Part shown: piece by piece, positions 1 through 8,485 of the stretch
How positions within the stretch are numbered: the stretch's first letter is position 1
Layout: each line of letters starts with the position of its first letter
NCBI GenBank assembly: GCA_965208815.1
Contig: OZ242357.1
Coordinates: forward strand, 1,612,001-1,676,000
Source of the DNA: Bin55 sp009840545
GTDB lineage: Bacteria; Pseudomonadota; Gammaproteobacteria; Pseudomonadales; Azotimanducaceae
DNA length: 64,000 bases
Direction: 5' to 3'
Made by a program: the position numbers and the translations under genes
The notes under the pieces: model-generated
The model's input: the letters and a program-made list of their open reading frames with translations, nothing else
Told to the model about the DNA's origin: nothing
The model's database searches: none

Positions 1-2
1 GC

Positions 3-62
3 GAAGCGGTCGAACTCGATGTCAACATCACCGTCACCGAAATAGATACCAATACACTATGA
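3..62 (+). CDS. C-terminal end of an unidentified protein (5' part outside window)
   Basis: The third forward frame is open from the window edge and ends at TGA 60-62, giving a 19-residue tail with alternating hydrophobic and polar residues (VELDVNITVTEI), as in a beta strand. The two other forward frames give unlikely peptides. The stretch is too short to identify. It is listed only because the composition suits a real C-terminus running in from the left. Confidence 0.35.
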   Translation, partial: EAVELDVNITVTEIDTNTL

Positions 63-480
63 AAGCTTTGGGAATTACTGCTTTAAACAAGCGAACCCAT
101 TAAATTGGGCGAGAGCAGTGTACCCAGCGCAGATTGGCATGAGCGAGAGAGTGAGAGTCCACTGTGTACTGCGCAGTTTTGGCTAGTATCGGTCAGAGAC
201 GCAGCTGAAACACTATCCTTCTTCCCGATCAAGACAGAAACAGCAGGACAGTCCGTTTCAGTCTCGAAGATAGGATACCTGTTTACTTTAATGCAATAAT
301 TCCATAGTGGATCAAACCTGCAACTGCTCGTCCGCTCACATCACAATAGGCAGCTCCCTAGCCTACTGCAAATGAGCACGCATTGCATACAATTCCCGGT
401 CGAATACCCAAATCGCAACGAGCGTCTAGCGACCTACATCTACAGAAATTCAATGCACGATTGCGAATCCAGGTTAGCTG
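63..480. other. Non-coding gap, nothing recognised
   Basis: I see no convincing gene, tRNA or terminator. A 64-codon open frame at 105-299 lacks a ribosome binding site and has no protein-like composition. The segment 310-480 may hold the upstream region of the degraded dioxygenase gene that follows. Confidence 0.4.
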
Positions 481-1551
481 ATGGAACCTACGCGCATCAA
501 CACACCTAAAACGACTCTTGAGTCTCAATTTGCGAAATCTGTCGGCAAGCTGCAAGCACTCTAAATTGATCAAGCTAGAGAATTCGTGGAAAACGGCTAT
601 GTCGTTGTCAAATCCGCGTTTCCTAAAGAGATCGCCGAGCAAATATGCAAATACGCGTGGAGTGAACTTGGCGAAAACCATGTATTTCAATGGGTGACCG
701 CTCGACTTGCCGTTCCCATCCCCACGGGTACATTCGCACAAATGGGCAGAACCTGCATATCAATCTTGCCGAGAATGCAAAAAGAGCATTGAGCGTACAA
801 GCCGATGTCGCAGGAGGAATAAACAGATTGCCCCAAGATGGTAAACACCTAGCGTTCACAGGGGGCGTTATCACGAATTTTGGTGTTGAAGACCATGGCG
901 AGTGGCGACCGCCCGGACGACATCAAGGCGACTGGCACAAAGATGGCTGGCACTTTCGCCACTTTCTCGATTCGCCCGAACAGGGCTTGCTGACCGTACC
1001 CATCTATACACAGGTATTGAAAGAAAGTGGCGGGACCTTTCTCGCCAGAGACTCCATAGCTCCCGTTGCTAGGCTCCTAGCCAAGTATCCAACAGGTTTC
1101 CACGCAGACAGCGTTCAAGGTGCAGGCTACCTCATCCATACCTGATCGACCAGTGCTCCGACTTTGTCGAACTGACGGGGGAGCCCGGCGGCTTGGCCAT
1201 CCTGCATCCGTTCATCCTGCACCGTAGAAGCATCAATCCCACGGATCGACCGAGATTCATTGCGAATCTTGCTACTGTGCTAAAGGAACCTATGGTTTTT
1301 AGTCGTGGACCAAACGACCACTATTCGCTTGTTGAGCTTGCAGTTCTCCGAGCGCTAAGCAAGTCTAGCCTTGGTTACGGTCCTGCGAATCCCCGTGAAG
1401 CCTTCGTGCCACTTCCGTTTCGCAACGAGGAGGAGAAAAGCTGCGGCACAAGCAATTGACAATCGAAATGAAGCAAATGGCTGCCGAGGGTATCTTGACT
1501 CCCGAATGGGGAACCCGCTATGGCTACATGTCAAACGCACTAGGAAACTAG
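481..1551 (+). pseudogene. Degraded phytanoyl-CoA dioxygenase (PhyH) family gene
   Basis: Pieces of one non-heme Fe(II)/2-oxoglutarate dioxygenase can be followed through all three forward frames. An ATG at 481 opens a frame with an in-frame TAA at 562-564; it resumes with EFVENGYVVVKSAFPKE, a typical PhyH N-terminus. The reading then moves to another frame near 680-690 (segments around HLAFTGGVITNFGVEDHGEW and WHKDGWHFRHF, where HKD is the HxD iron motif), to a third near 1140 (LAILHPFILHRRSINP, distal His region) and again near 1440, ending at TAG 1549-1551 with GTRYGYMSNALGN. One nonsense codon and about three frameshifts make this a true pseudogene and not a single sequencing slip. An intact PhyH relative lies at 37471-38346 but looks distinct in sequence. 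Substrate unknown. Confidence 0.85.
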
Positions 1552-1960
1552 GTGGAACTAGATACAAGACTCGCATTCTTGCGGCTTAGACATTAGGGAC
1601 TGTGTAAATCGAATGTTGAATATCACCTAGTGGTCATGACCTAGCATTGAAGAGAATTGGCTATCGGCAGTGATGCCGAATACGAACGCTCTTTGGCAAA
1701 ACAGGTTTTGCTAAGCGGGTCCCTTCTCTGCAGTTTCAATTATGGCTCTTCTCCTCCATCTGTGCGATTTGCTCGAGATCGCTTCGCTCCAAGGGCTCTG
1801 AGCAGTTTGCTGTTGACTGTTAGGAAGTTTTGGTCAATCTTCAATGTGTGAAAGATTGGATTCGAGTGCCAACCAAGAGAACTGTTGTCCTGCGAATTCT
1901 CTATTCTGCGTTAGTCAAAGAAAATATTGAAACGATAGCTAGCATGCGGAGAATAGCTAT

Positions 1961-2008
1961 GTTTTCTCCGCAATTTCTGCAGAGATAGTTCGTTGTTGCG
2001 GAGAAAAC
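1961..2008. promoter_or_regulatory. Perfect 13-bp inverted repeat, probable operator of the Fic gene
   Basis: GTTTTCTCCGCAA at 1961-1973 is exactly mirrored by TTGCGGAGAAAAC at 1996-2008, with a 22-nt spacer. Further half-site-like copies (GCGGAGAA near 1946, ACGGAGAT at 2031-2038) flank it. It lies directly upstream of a TATAAT box and about 36 bp before the Fic start codon. A dimeric repressor bound here should block the promoter. The C-terminal winged-helix-like region of the Fic protein makes autoregulation plausible (inference). Confidence 0.6.
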
Positions 2009-2011
2009 GTC

Positions 2012-2017
2012 TATAAT
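2012..2017 (+). promoter_or_regulatory. Probable -10 box of the Fic gene
   Basis: A perfect TATAAT sits 32 bp before the ATG at 2044. A weak -35 candidate (TTCGTT, 1989-1994) lies 17 bp upstream, inside the inverted repeat. GGAG at 2033-2036 is a well-spaced ribosome binding site. Confidence 0.5.
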
Positions 2018-2043
2018 ATACGCATAATTTACGGAGATTATAG

Positions 2044-3156
2044 ATGCCGTACTTGTGGGAACAAAAAGAATGGCCGAGAATGACATGGAATGAAGAACTT
2101 CTGACCACTCCTCTTGCTATTACTACCCATGAACAAGGACGTATGCAGGGCCAAATGGAAGCATTGGGGTTTGACTTCAAGAATGAAGCTCGGCTAATCA
2201 CTCTCACGGAAGACGTAGTCAATTCGAGCGATATCGAAGGTGAACACCTTGACCCCAATCAGGTCCGCTCGTCCATAGCTCGCCGGCTTGGTATGGATAT
2301 TGCGGGACTCGTAGAAGCTGATAGACAAGTAGAAGGCATTGTAGAAATGACGCTTGACGCCACTACCAACTTCGATGCAAAGTTAGATGAAGAAAGGTTA
2401 TTCGCTTGGCACTCCTCTCTCTTTCCAACCGGTAGATCGGGGATGGTGCGAATCAATGTGGGATCTTGGCGCGATGATCGCAACCAGCCAATGCAAGTGG
2501 TCTCTGGTCCGATGGGCCGTGAAAGAGTTCACTTTCAAGCGCCTCCCGCAAATCGCGTTGAGGCGGAAATGGCAAACTTTCTGCATTGGTTTGAAAGTCC
2601 CAGCGAGGTACATCCATTGTTCATCGCAGGACTAGCACACCTATGGTTCTTGACAATCCATCCGTTTGATGATGGAAACGGACGCATTGCACGTGCCATT
2701 GCGGATATGGCGCTTGCGAGATCGGAAAAATCGATACACCGTTGCTACAGTATGTCTTCCCAAATCCGTCGAGAACGAAGGGATTACTATCAGATCCTAG
2801 AGTGGACACAAAAAGGACCAATGGATGTCACCCAATGGATGGAGTGGTTCCTTGGGTGTCTACTCCGATCTATCAAGTTGAGTCAAAGAAATCTTGACAT
2901 CATCCTTACAAAGGCTGAGTTTTGGTCGCGGTTTGCAACAGTACCCTTGAATCATCGCCAAATAAAGGTAATGAACAAGCTTCTCGACGGTTTTGAAGGA
3001 AAGCTCACGAGTTCAAAATGGGCGAGAATAGCCAAATGCTCTCAGGACACGGCTACACGGGACATAAACGATCTAATAGATCGTGGCGGCTTGTGTAAAG
3101 ATCCCGCTGGTGGCCGCAGCACAAGCTATTCCCCAGCAATCACGAAAACAAAGTAA
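2044..3156 (+). CDS. Fic domain AMPylase (class II-like, N-terminal inhibitory helix)
   Basis: The 370-residue protein carries the canonical Fic core HPFDDGNGRIAR near residues 207-218, which in this family transfers AMP (or another nucleotide moiety) from a nucleotide onto a hydroxyl of a target protein. The N-terminus (WEQKEWPRMTW) resembles the DUF4172 module found in front of many bacterial Fic domains. SSDIEGEHL near residues 61-69 matches the inhibitory motif (S/T)xxxE(G/N), whose Glu blocks ATP in class II Fic proteins. The last 90 residues read as a winged-helix domain (NHRQIKVMNKLLDGFEGKLT...ARDINDLIDRG pattern), often seen in Fic proteins of this architecture. The ATG start is fixed by GGAG seven bases upstream. 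No antitoxin gene adjoins it, fitting an internally inhibited enzyme. Target unknown. Confidence 0.92.
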   Translation: MPYLWEQKEWPRMTWNEELLTTPLAITTHEQGRMQGQMEALGFDFKNEARLITLTEDVVNSSDIEGEHLDPNQVRSSIARRLGMDIAGLVEADRQVEGIVEMTLDATTNFDAKLDEERLFAWHSSLFPTGRSGMVRINVGSWRDDRNQPMQVVSGPMGRERVHFQAPPANRVEAEMANFLHWFESPSEVHPLFIAGLAHLWFLTIHPFDDGNGRIARAIADMALARSEKSIHRCYSMSSQIRRERRDYYQILEWTQKGPMDVTQWMEWFLGCLLRSIKLSQRNLDIILTKAEFWSRFATVPLNHRQIKVMNKLLDGFEGKLTSSKWARIAKCSQDTATRDINDLIDRGGLCKDPAGGRSTSYSPAITKTK

Positions 3157-3269
3157 CCGAAGTACAGACGAATCCGATCCTCAAGGCGTATCTTCAGTTC
3201 GGTCTTAGCAAGGATTTTTAGCTCGGTCTACATCGCGAGAACTTCCCCGCGAATGGAAGAAAGATTTAC

Positions 3270-3962
3270 GTGTCCCGACTAGCCAACATTCTCATGTCGT
3301 TTCTTCTAGGCTTGCTTGGGACAGCCATCGTACTTGCTTAGGAGTTGTTGGCGTACCAACACTTGAGCAACGATAAGACACCCGAGAGCCACGTCAGTCG
3401 GGGTTCCGCCGAAATTTAGCAATCAGATTTCTTAGAAAATACGAACCGTGCAAGGTAGAGAGTGCTTCAGAACAGACACTTGAAGATCTCGACCAAATCA
3501 GGAGCGATTACACACGCAGAGTCGCTCTGCGATCTATGTTGGCGACAACAGACGAACTTCGCGTTCTAGAACTGATCGATCAATCTAAGGAGCTTTTCAC
3601 TAAAGGTGGCCGCCTGTTCATGTAGGGTCAAGTTCTCCGTCGTTACGCAGCTCTTGATCCCAAAAAAGCGCTAGCCCAAGCATCCGAAGTTCCTCAGATT
3701 GAACGCGACCATCTTGTTAGCGTAGTGTTTCGTGAATGGGTTGTGACAGACCCAAACGCTGCTATCCAACAAGCGAAGAAACTCGACCATCTCGATCAGA
3801 GAATTGCCTTGGAAGCGATACTTCAGTTCAAGGAGGACTTGGACTACGATCAGTTTGCTGATATTTCTCAAGAAGTGGGGCACACAGATATTGGCGACAA
3901 ATTCCGGAAGCGGTTTGCGATTGGAAAGTCGATCGGCGAGCAGGATGCGAAGTGGCTGGATG
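3270..3962 (+). pseudogene. Wrecked copy of the helical-repeat membrane protein family, truncated by IS3 relic
   Basis: A GTG at 3270 behind GGAAGAAAG starts a peptide with a hydrophobic segment (MSFLLGLLGTAIVLA) that stops at TAG. Downstream, the frame containing 3725 reads as the repeat family of the next two genes: RRYAALDPKKALAQA and REWVVTDPNAAIQQAKKL show the 'W..xDPxxAl' signature. An in-frame TAG at 3623-3625 and at least one frameshift interrupt it. After KWLDAF the homology ends exactly where the minus-strand IS3 remnant begins. It encodes only the first third of a family member and is dead. Confidence 0.75.
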
Positions 3963-4225
3963 CCTTTTTAAAAAAGTCCACTTCCTTGCGCAATCGGCGA
4001 AGCTCGCCTTCCACGGACTTCGCTCGGATTTGTCACCTTCCTCGAATTCCCTGGCCCAGCGCTCACTTCGGAAACGCTTCCGTGGGAACTCCTCAGCAAG
4101 GCGACCGCCTTGCGCTTGAACTCGTCGCTGAAACGTCTCCGCTTGCGCTTCCTCGGGGAATGTATCATCTCAGTCATAAGCCTGTCGCTCCTTGTCAATT
4201 ATGCTTATGAACTGTCCCCCTAACA
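3963..4225 (-). mobile_element. IS3-family relic: left end plus decayed orfA
   Basis: On the minus strand an ATG at 4177 begins a typical IS3 orfA helix-turn-helix start (KRKRRRFSDEFKRKAVALL), preceded by a TGT-starting end sequence (TGTTAGGGGGACAGTTCA, reading down from 4225). The helix-turn-helix is broken by an internal deletion and frameshifts: pieces matching the orfA middle (WAREFEEGDKSE) and the coiled-coil end (ELRRLRKEVDFFKKA) are in different frames. It stops at an A/T run where the orfA-orfB slippage site is normally found; no orfB follows. It differs in sequence from the intact IS at 56352-57748, so it is not a fragment of that element. Confidence 0.7.
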
Positions 4226-6209
4226 GTACGCAAACCCCCACCAAATCTATAAGCGCCAAACCATTCCTAGCAGGCTTGCTTAGCGGCGTTGCAGCCGTTG
4301 GATTAGTCGCACTACTGATTGTGCTTGTTTCTTCTTTAGGATCACCTCAAGTCGCCCAGCATTCGGATCAGTCTGCTACACGGGATGCATTCGGAGCTGA
4401 TAGTGAAATAGACCCGAGTCAATTGATCATCGCGAACAACGTCGCTGAGAACCTAGCACACATTGTCGGATTAGGCACGTATTTTGAGCAAGAGTTGGAA
4501 TTGCGTCGAGTCACGGGAGAAGCTGACTGGAAAACGCTGCTAGAGTACTTGTCACAGTCTACGGAACTCGAAAGCAAGAGATTTCGACACTTCGTTCAAG
4601 AAGTCGCTGTACAGTGTCTTGCCAATGTCAATCCGACCGAGGCAATGGAACGAATCTATGATGTTGCGCAACGACCGCCCGAGCCAGACCCCAACTTGGA
4701 CGCGAGAACCCTGGCGTCTTGGCGTCAAATCTACTTGGTTCCCGGTCGTGCTGAAGAACTGATTCGAATTGTCTATCAAGAATGGGCGATGGGTGATTTG
4801 AAACAGGCCGTCGAACACGCAAAGACGCTTGGTGAGCTTCAAATACAAGCAGCCTTGAACGGAATTGTGGATTCTCGCGACGATTTAGCGAGGGATGAAC
4901 TACTTCAGATCGCAAGACAGCTCAATATCGAGAATAGCGGCAGCGATTTCATTGCAGCCGTGGTGGCAAAGGAAACTATTGCAGACCCTGATGCTGCATG
5001 GCAAACGTTTCAAGAGAGCAATCGAGAAAGTCTCGCCGTTCGAGTTCGAGGCGAAGGCCAGACACGATTGCTGGAATCCATAGCTCGAGAGTTGCTGGAC
5101 AAACACGGGATCGACGTCATTTACACAATTGACCAACAACTTTCAGAAGACGATAGAGCACGAAGTGGGATACTGATCCGATTTATTATCCAAGCCTTGA
5201 GTTTCGATCCGGAAGGAGCAATCCAGATTGCAACTTCCCTCAAGCCCGATCAGTTTGGGACTATCTATGGCACGCCAATGTTGCATTGGGCACGCTCAGA
5301 TCCATTTGCTGCGTTAGACGTGGCATTAGTACACCAAGACGATGCAATACGAGACGACCTTCTCAGGGGGGTACACCTCTCATCGCGAACATGGGAAGAC
5401 CCCCATCTCTCATCGAACACATCGCTGCCTATCCCAAAGAGCGTACTGCAAGCACATTCAACCGAGCATTATCAACATTGGCAAGACAGTCCCCTGAGAT
5501 TGCCGCGACGCACATATCCGATGTTCTGGAACATAGGGAAAAACTCAGATTAGCGTCAGAAATCGTCCGAGAATGGGCTTCACGAGATGTCGTCTCTGCT
5601 TTAGCGTGGGTGAGCGAGAGTCAAGACATACAAGAGTTGAAAAATCCGCTGCTGAATGTAGTCTTGACCGAGTTGGTCTATACAGACCCCCAACTCGCAT
5701 TGCAGACTGCACTTGAGCAACCGATCGGAGAAAACAATGTTGGATTGGAGTCACAGGTCATTCAAGCAATAGCTAACTTCGACCTTGAAAGCGCAGTGGC
5801 CTTGCTAACTCGATCACGTAATGAGCAAACCAAGTTCGACACTGCTCTAGGACTCAGTGCCGTCATGTTAGAGAGTGCTGATTCCGATGGAATCTTCGAG
5901 GTGAGTGATCAGCTATCTGCACCTCGTCGTGCCGCCTTTTTCGAGTCGTTGCTCTCAACGTGGACGTACCATGACCCATACGGACTGTATGAAAACATCA
6001 ATCGCTTGGATTCAAATGAACTTAGGTCCCATGCGGCCCTTTCGCTCCTCAGGGAATCTAACTTGGGCAGAGGGATCTTTTCTTTGTCCGACGAGCAACA
6101 CGATGAAGTCACATCCTACCTGACAGAGAGTCAACTGACATCGCTCGACGAAATACTGGATGAATCTGCGCGTCGCTACCAAAATGTCCGACGTACGGGG
6201 TTCCGTTAG
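4207..6209 (+). pseudogene. Membrane-anchored helical-repeat protein, frameshifted
   Basis: Two overlapping open frames (to 5553, and from about 5400 to 6209) join into one protein of roughly 667 residues. The N-terminus has a short cytoplasmic tail and one membrane segment (FLAGLLSGVAAVGLVALLIV). The rest is a series of about 35-residue helical repeats marked by W-A/E-x-x-DP-x-x-A-L, as in the next gene. The break lies at a run of five C (5400-5404): before it the frame reads RTWEDP, after it SLIEHIAAYPKE, matching the neighbour's WTSVDP-GTLLERL. One missing C explains it, so either a recent mutation or a sequencing error is possible. The best ATG (4207) lies inside the IS3 end (to 4225) and has no good ribosome binding site, so the native start and promoter may have been lost. 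Function unknown; the repeats suggest a protein-binding scaffold in the periplasm. Confidence 0.75.
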
Positions 6210-6213
6210 ACAA

Positions 6214-8055
6214 ATGAGTGAATCGACCCAAAATCTCATGAAGAACAAATCTTTTCTCATTGGTCTTGCTGTTGGATTGGTTTTAGCTATAACAATTGCC
6301 GTAGCAAGTTTCTCCTTGCTTACGACGAACAATTCTCGCCAAGAGTCCGCTTCGGACGATATTGCTACCCAACCTGTCGACACACCAAGTTCAGTTAGGT
6401 ATGGCGGTGGCGATACTTCGAACTCGAACCAAGATGCAGGTGTGGATCTTCACCAACTCGCCGAGTTCAAGAACCGAGCAAACCGTTCCTTGGCACTTTA
6501 CACCATGCTTGAACGTATGGATGCAAGCTCTCTTAAGAGTCTATGGCAAAAATCAAAAAAACTCACGACTCGTTCATTGAAAAACGACGTAGAAATTGCG
6601 ATCGTACAGAAACTAGCAACTCTAGAACCTCGCTATGTCCTGTCCGAAACCGCCAGTCATCCGATAGTTCGGTACCACGAGTTCCTTGAAATAGTCTATG
6701 AAGAGTGGTCTCGTTCTGACTTGGAGGCAGCCGTTACGTTTGCTCAGAAATTAGATGGAGCAGCACGTGAGGTTGTACTGCAAAGCATCATGAACTCTCG
6801 TGAAGATCTGTCTGCTGAAGTTCTTCTAGTCATAGCGCGCACCCTTGACTTGGAGCACTTTGCAAAAGGTCGAATCTCAAAACTACTTAGTGAGCAATCT
6901 ATCACTGATCCCATACAGTCGTGGAACACATTTGTAGAGGACCACAAACACTCTTTTTGGCATTTGGATTCAGATCAGCGTACTTGGCTCGGAAATATCA
7001 CTGAAGCGCTCGTTGATGAACTCGGACCCGATGCATTTAATCTAGTGGATCAGGCACTCACCGATGATCGCGACAAGACTGTGGCTCTTAGTTCTGTTGC
7101 GCGACAGATTGCGAAGAAAGACCCAAGGCTCGCTTTCGAACTAATGCTGACGCAGCCACCCAGGCGCAACGAGACGGGAGCAATTTGGAACATTGCGCGG
7201 ACTTGGGCTAGTACTGATCCTGAAGCTGTTCTTGACGCCGCAGTGCAAATTAAACGAGGCAGAACGCAAAATGAATTGATTGCTGCAATAGTCGACCAGT
7301 GGACTTCCGTTGATCCAGGGACTCTGCTCGAGAGATTGGATAGCCTTCCAGAAAAGTCACGCATTTATGCAGAGAGGCGAGCGTGGAATGCATTCGCTAC
7401 CAAGTCACCAGCCCAAGCTTCTAAACTACTCAGTCAAGTTCGTGATGCAGCCACGAAAGAACGCATCGCTGAGTCTATTGCAACAAATTGGGCAAAAAGT
7501 GATGTGGAAGCAACTCTGGCTTGGATCAAATCCAACCAAGAGCTAGACCGTATACAAAGCCGTCTGACATCAATAGCCCTACGGCAATATGCTGACTTGC
7601 ACCCCAACAAGGCAATTGAATTGGCATTAGCTCAGCCACTGCCTGATTCTGGAATAGGTCCCGAGGCCGATGTACTGGGCATACTCGCCAGACATAGTGT
7701 TGACGCATCGATCAATGTGCTCAACAAATCACGAAACGATGAGACTAAGCTGGCAGGAATGATATCCATAGGATCAGCTTTGGTGTCCCGCGATTCGGAC
7801 AGAGCGATGGAGCTGGCCAAATTAGCTCCCTCTGACGAAGCTCGCGACGAATACTTCCAGACACTAATTCGATATTGGACTTTGATGAAACCGGAGACCA
7901 TTTACCCACGAATTGAGCAGTTCCCTACTGAGGAATTGAGGTCGATGGTCGCATCTTTCTTGATTCGTCGGGAGAAAGAGAACTACTCATCAGAAGAGTT
8001 AGAAACGCTCCAGACTCACCTCTCCAAAGAAGCACGAGCGAATCTCGAGAAATAG
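6214..8055 (+). CDS. Membrane-anchored helical-repeat protein (W..DP..AL repeats), intact
   Basis: A 613-residue protein starting four bases after the previous stop (ATG 6214; in-frame ATG 6238 is an alternative). The N-terminus has one transmembrane segment (FLIGLAVGLVLAITIAVASF) and a linker rich in Ser, Asp and Gln. From about residue 80 the sequence is built from helical repeats of about 34-37 residues carrying WASTDPEAVLDAA, WTSVDPGTLLERL, WAKSDVEATLAWI and similar cores, with Leu-Pro at many repeat ends. The pattern resembles HEAT- or TPR-like solenoids, but I cannot match it to a named family. It is tandem with the frameshifted copy, and a third member lies at 43936-45759. No catalytic motif is visible. 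Likely topology: anchored in the inner membrane with the solenoid outside the cytoplasm (inference). Confidence 0.8.
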   Translation: MSESTQNLMKNKSFLIGLAVGLVLAITIAVASFSLLTTNNSRQESASDDIATQPVDTPSSVRYGGGDTSNSNQDAGVDLHQLAEFKNRANRSLALYTMLERMDASSLKSLWQKSKKLTTRSLKNDVEIAIVQKLATLEPRYVLSETASHPIVRYHEFLEIVYEEWSRSDLEAAVTFAQKLDGAAREVVLQSIMNSREDLSAEVLLVIARTLDLEHFAKGRISKLLSEQSITDPIQSWNTFVEDHKHSFWHLDSDQRTWLGNITEALVDELGPDAFNLVDQALTDDRDKTVALSSVARQIAKKDPRLAFELMLTQPPRRNETGAIWNIARTWASTDPEAVLDAAVQIKRGRTQNELIAAIVDQWTSVDPGTLLERLDSLPEKSRIYAERRAWNAFATKSPAQASKLLSQVRDAATKERIAESIATNWAKSDVEATLAWIKSNQELDRIQSRLTSIALRQYADLHPNKAIELALAQPLPDSGIGPEADVLGILARHSVDASINVLNKSRNDETKLAGMISIGSALVSRDSDRAMELAKLAPSDEARDEYFQTLIRYWTLMKPETIYPRIEQFPTEELRSMVASFLIRREKENYSSEELETLQTHLSKEARANLEK

Positions 8056-8485
8056 TGCCTAGGTTCGCATTTGCGGGACCTTCTCATTGCAGCGCTTCGG
8101 AATTGGAAATTTCATGCCCAGTGATCGGGCGATTGTCCAACCCCTCTGAGATTGCAGTGCACAGTGCGTTAGAGCTAGTCGACAAACCGAAGCTCAGCCT
8201 GTGTGGATTTTCAAGAACGGTGAGGAATTCTCGAATCGTATAGTCGGGACCATTCGATGTTGTCGAACAGGCTCAGTCGTCTGGTCTCGAGCCGCTCACG
8301 CCGAGGCTTTGGATGTAAGCTCTTGAAACAACAAGGTGGTGTCTAGTGTGTACGATTATTCATTGCAACAGACTTTGTGCTAGTCCCACCGATGAGTGCA
8401 TACGTACACAACTGTATGAGCGATGCACGCACTAACAACAATCCCACGAATCCGAAATTGCTCCTTAAATAAAATGTAGCTTTGC
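8056..8485. other. Intergenic region, nothing recognised
   Basis: About 430 bases with stops in all frames apart from a short frame (8055-8243) without protein-like features. It should contain the promoter of the acyl-CoA carboxylase gene; no convincing -35/-10 pair or hairpin terminator stands out. Confidence 0.4.

Noticed and set aside
105..299. 64-codon plus-strand frame
   Set aside because: No ribosome binding site, no membrane or domain features, and stops close by in a stop-rich gap.
1657..1851. 64-codon plus-strand frame upstream of the Fic gene
   Set aside because: No start signal and no homology-like pattern; it lies in the region expected to be regulatory.
5396..5408. Programmed ribosomal frameshift at the C5 run
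   Set aside because: No downstream structure or X_XXY_YYZ-type slippery heptamer is evident, and the intact paralogue needs no frameshift; mutation or read error is simpler.
8055..8243. 62-codon frame after the repeat protein gene
   Set aside because: Weak start, overlaps the preceding stop region and has no recognisable composition.
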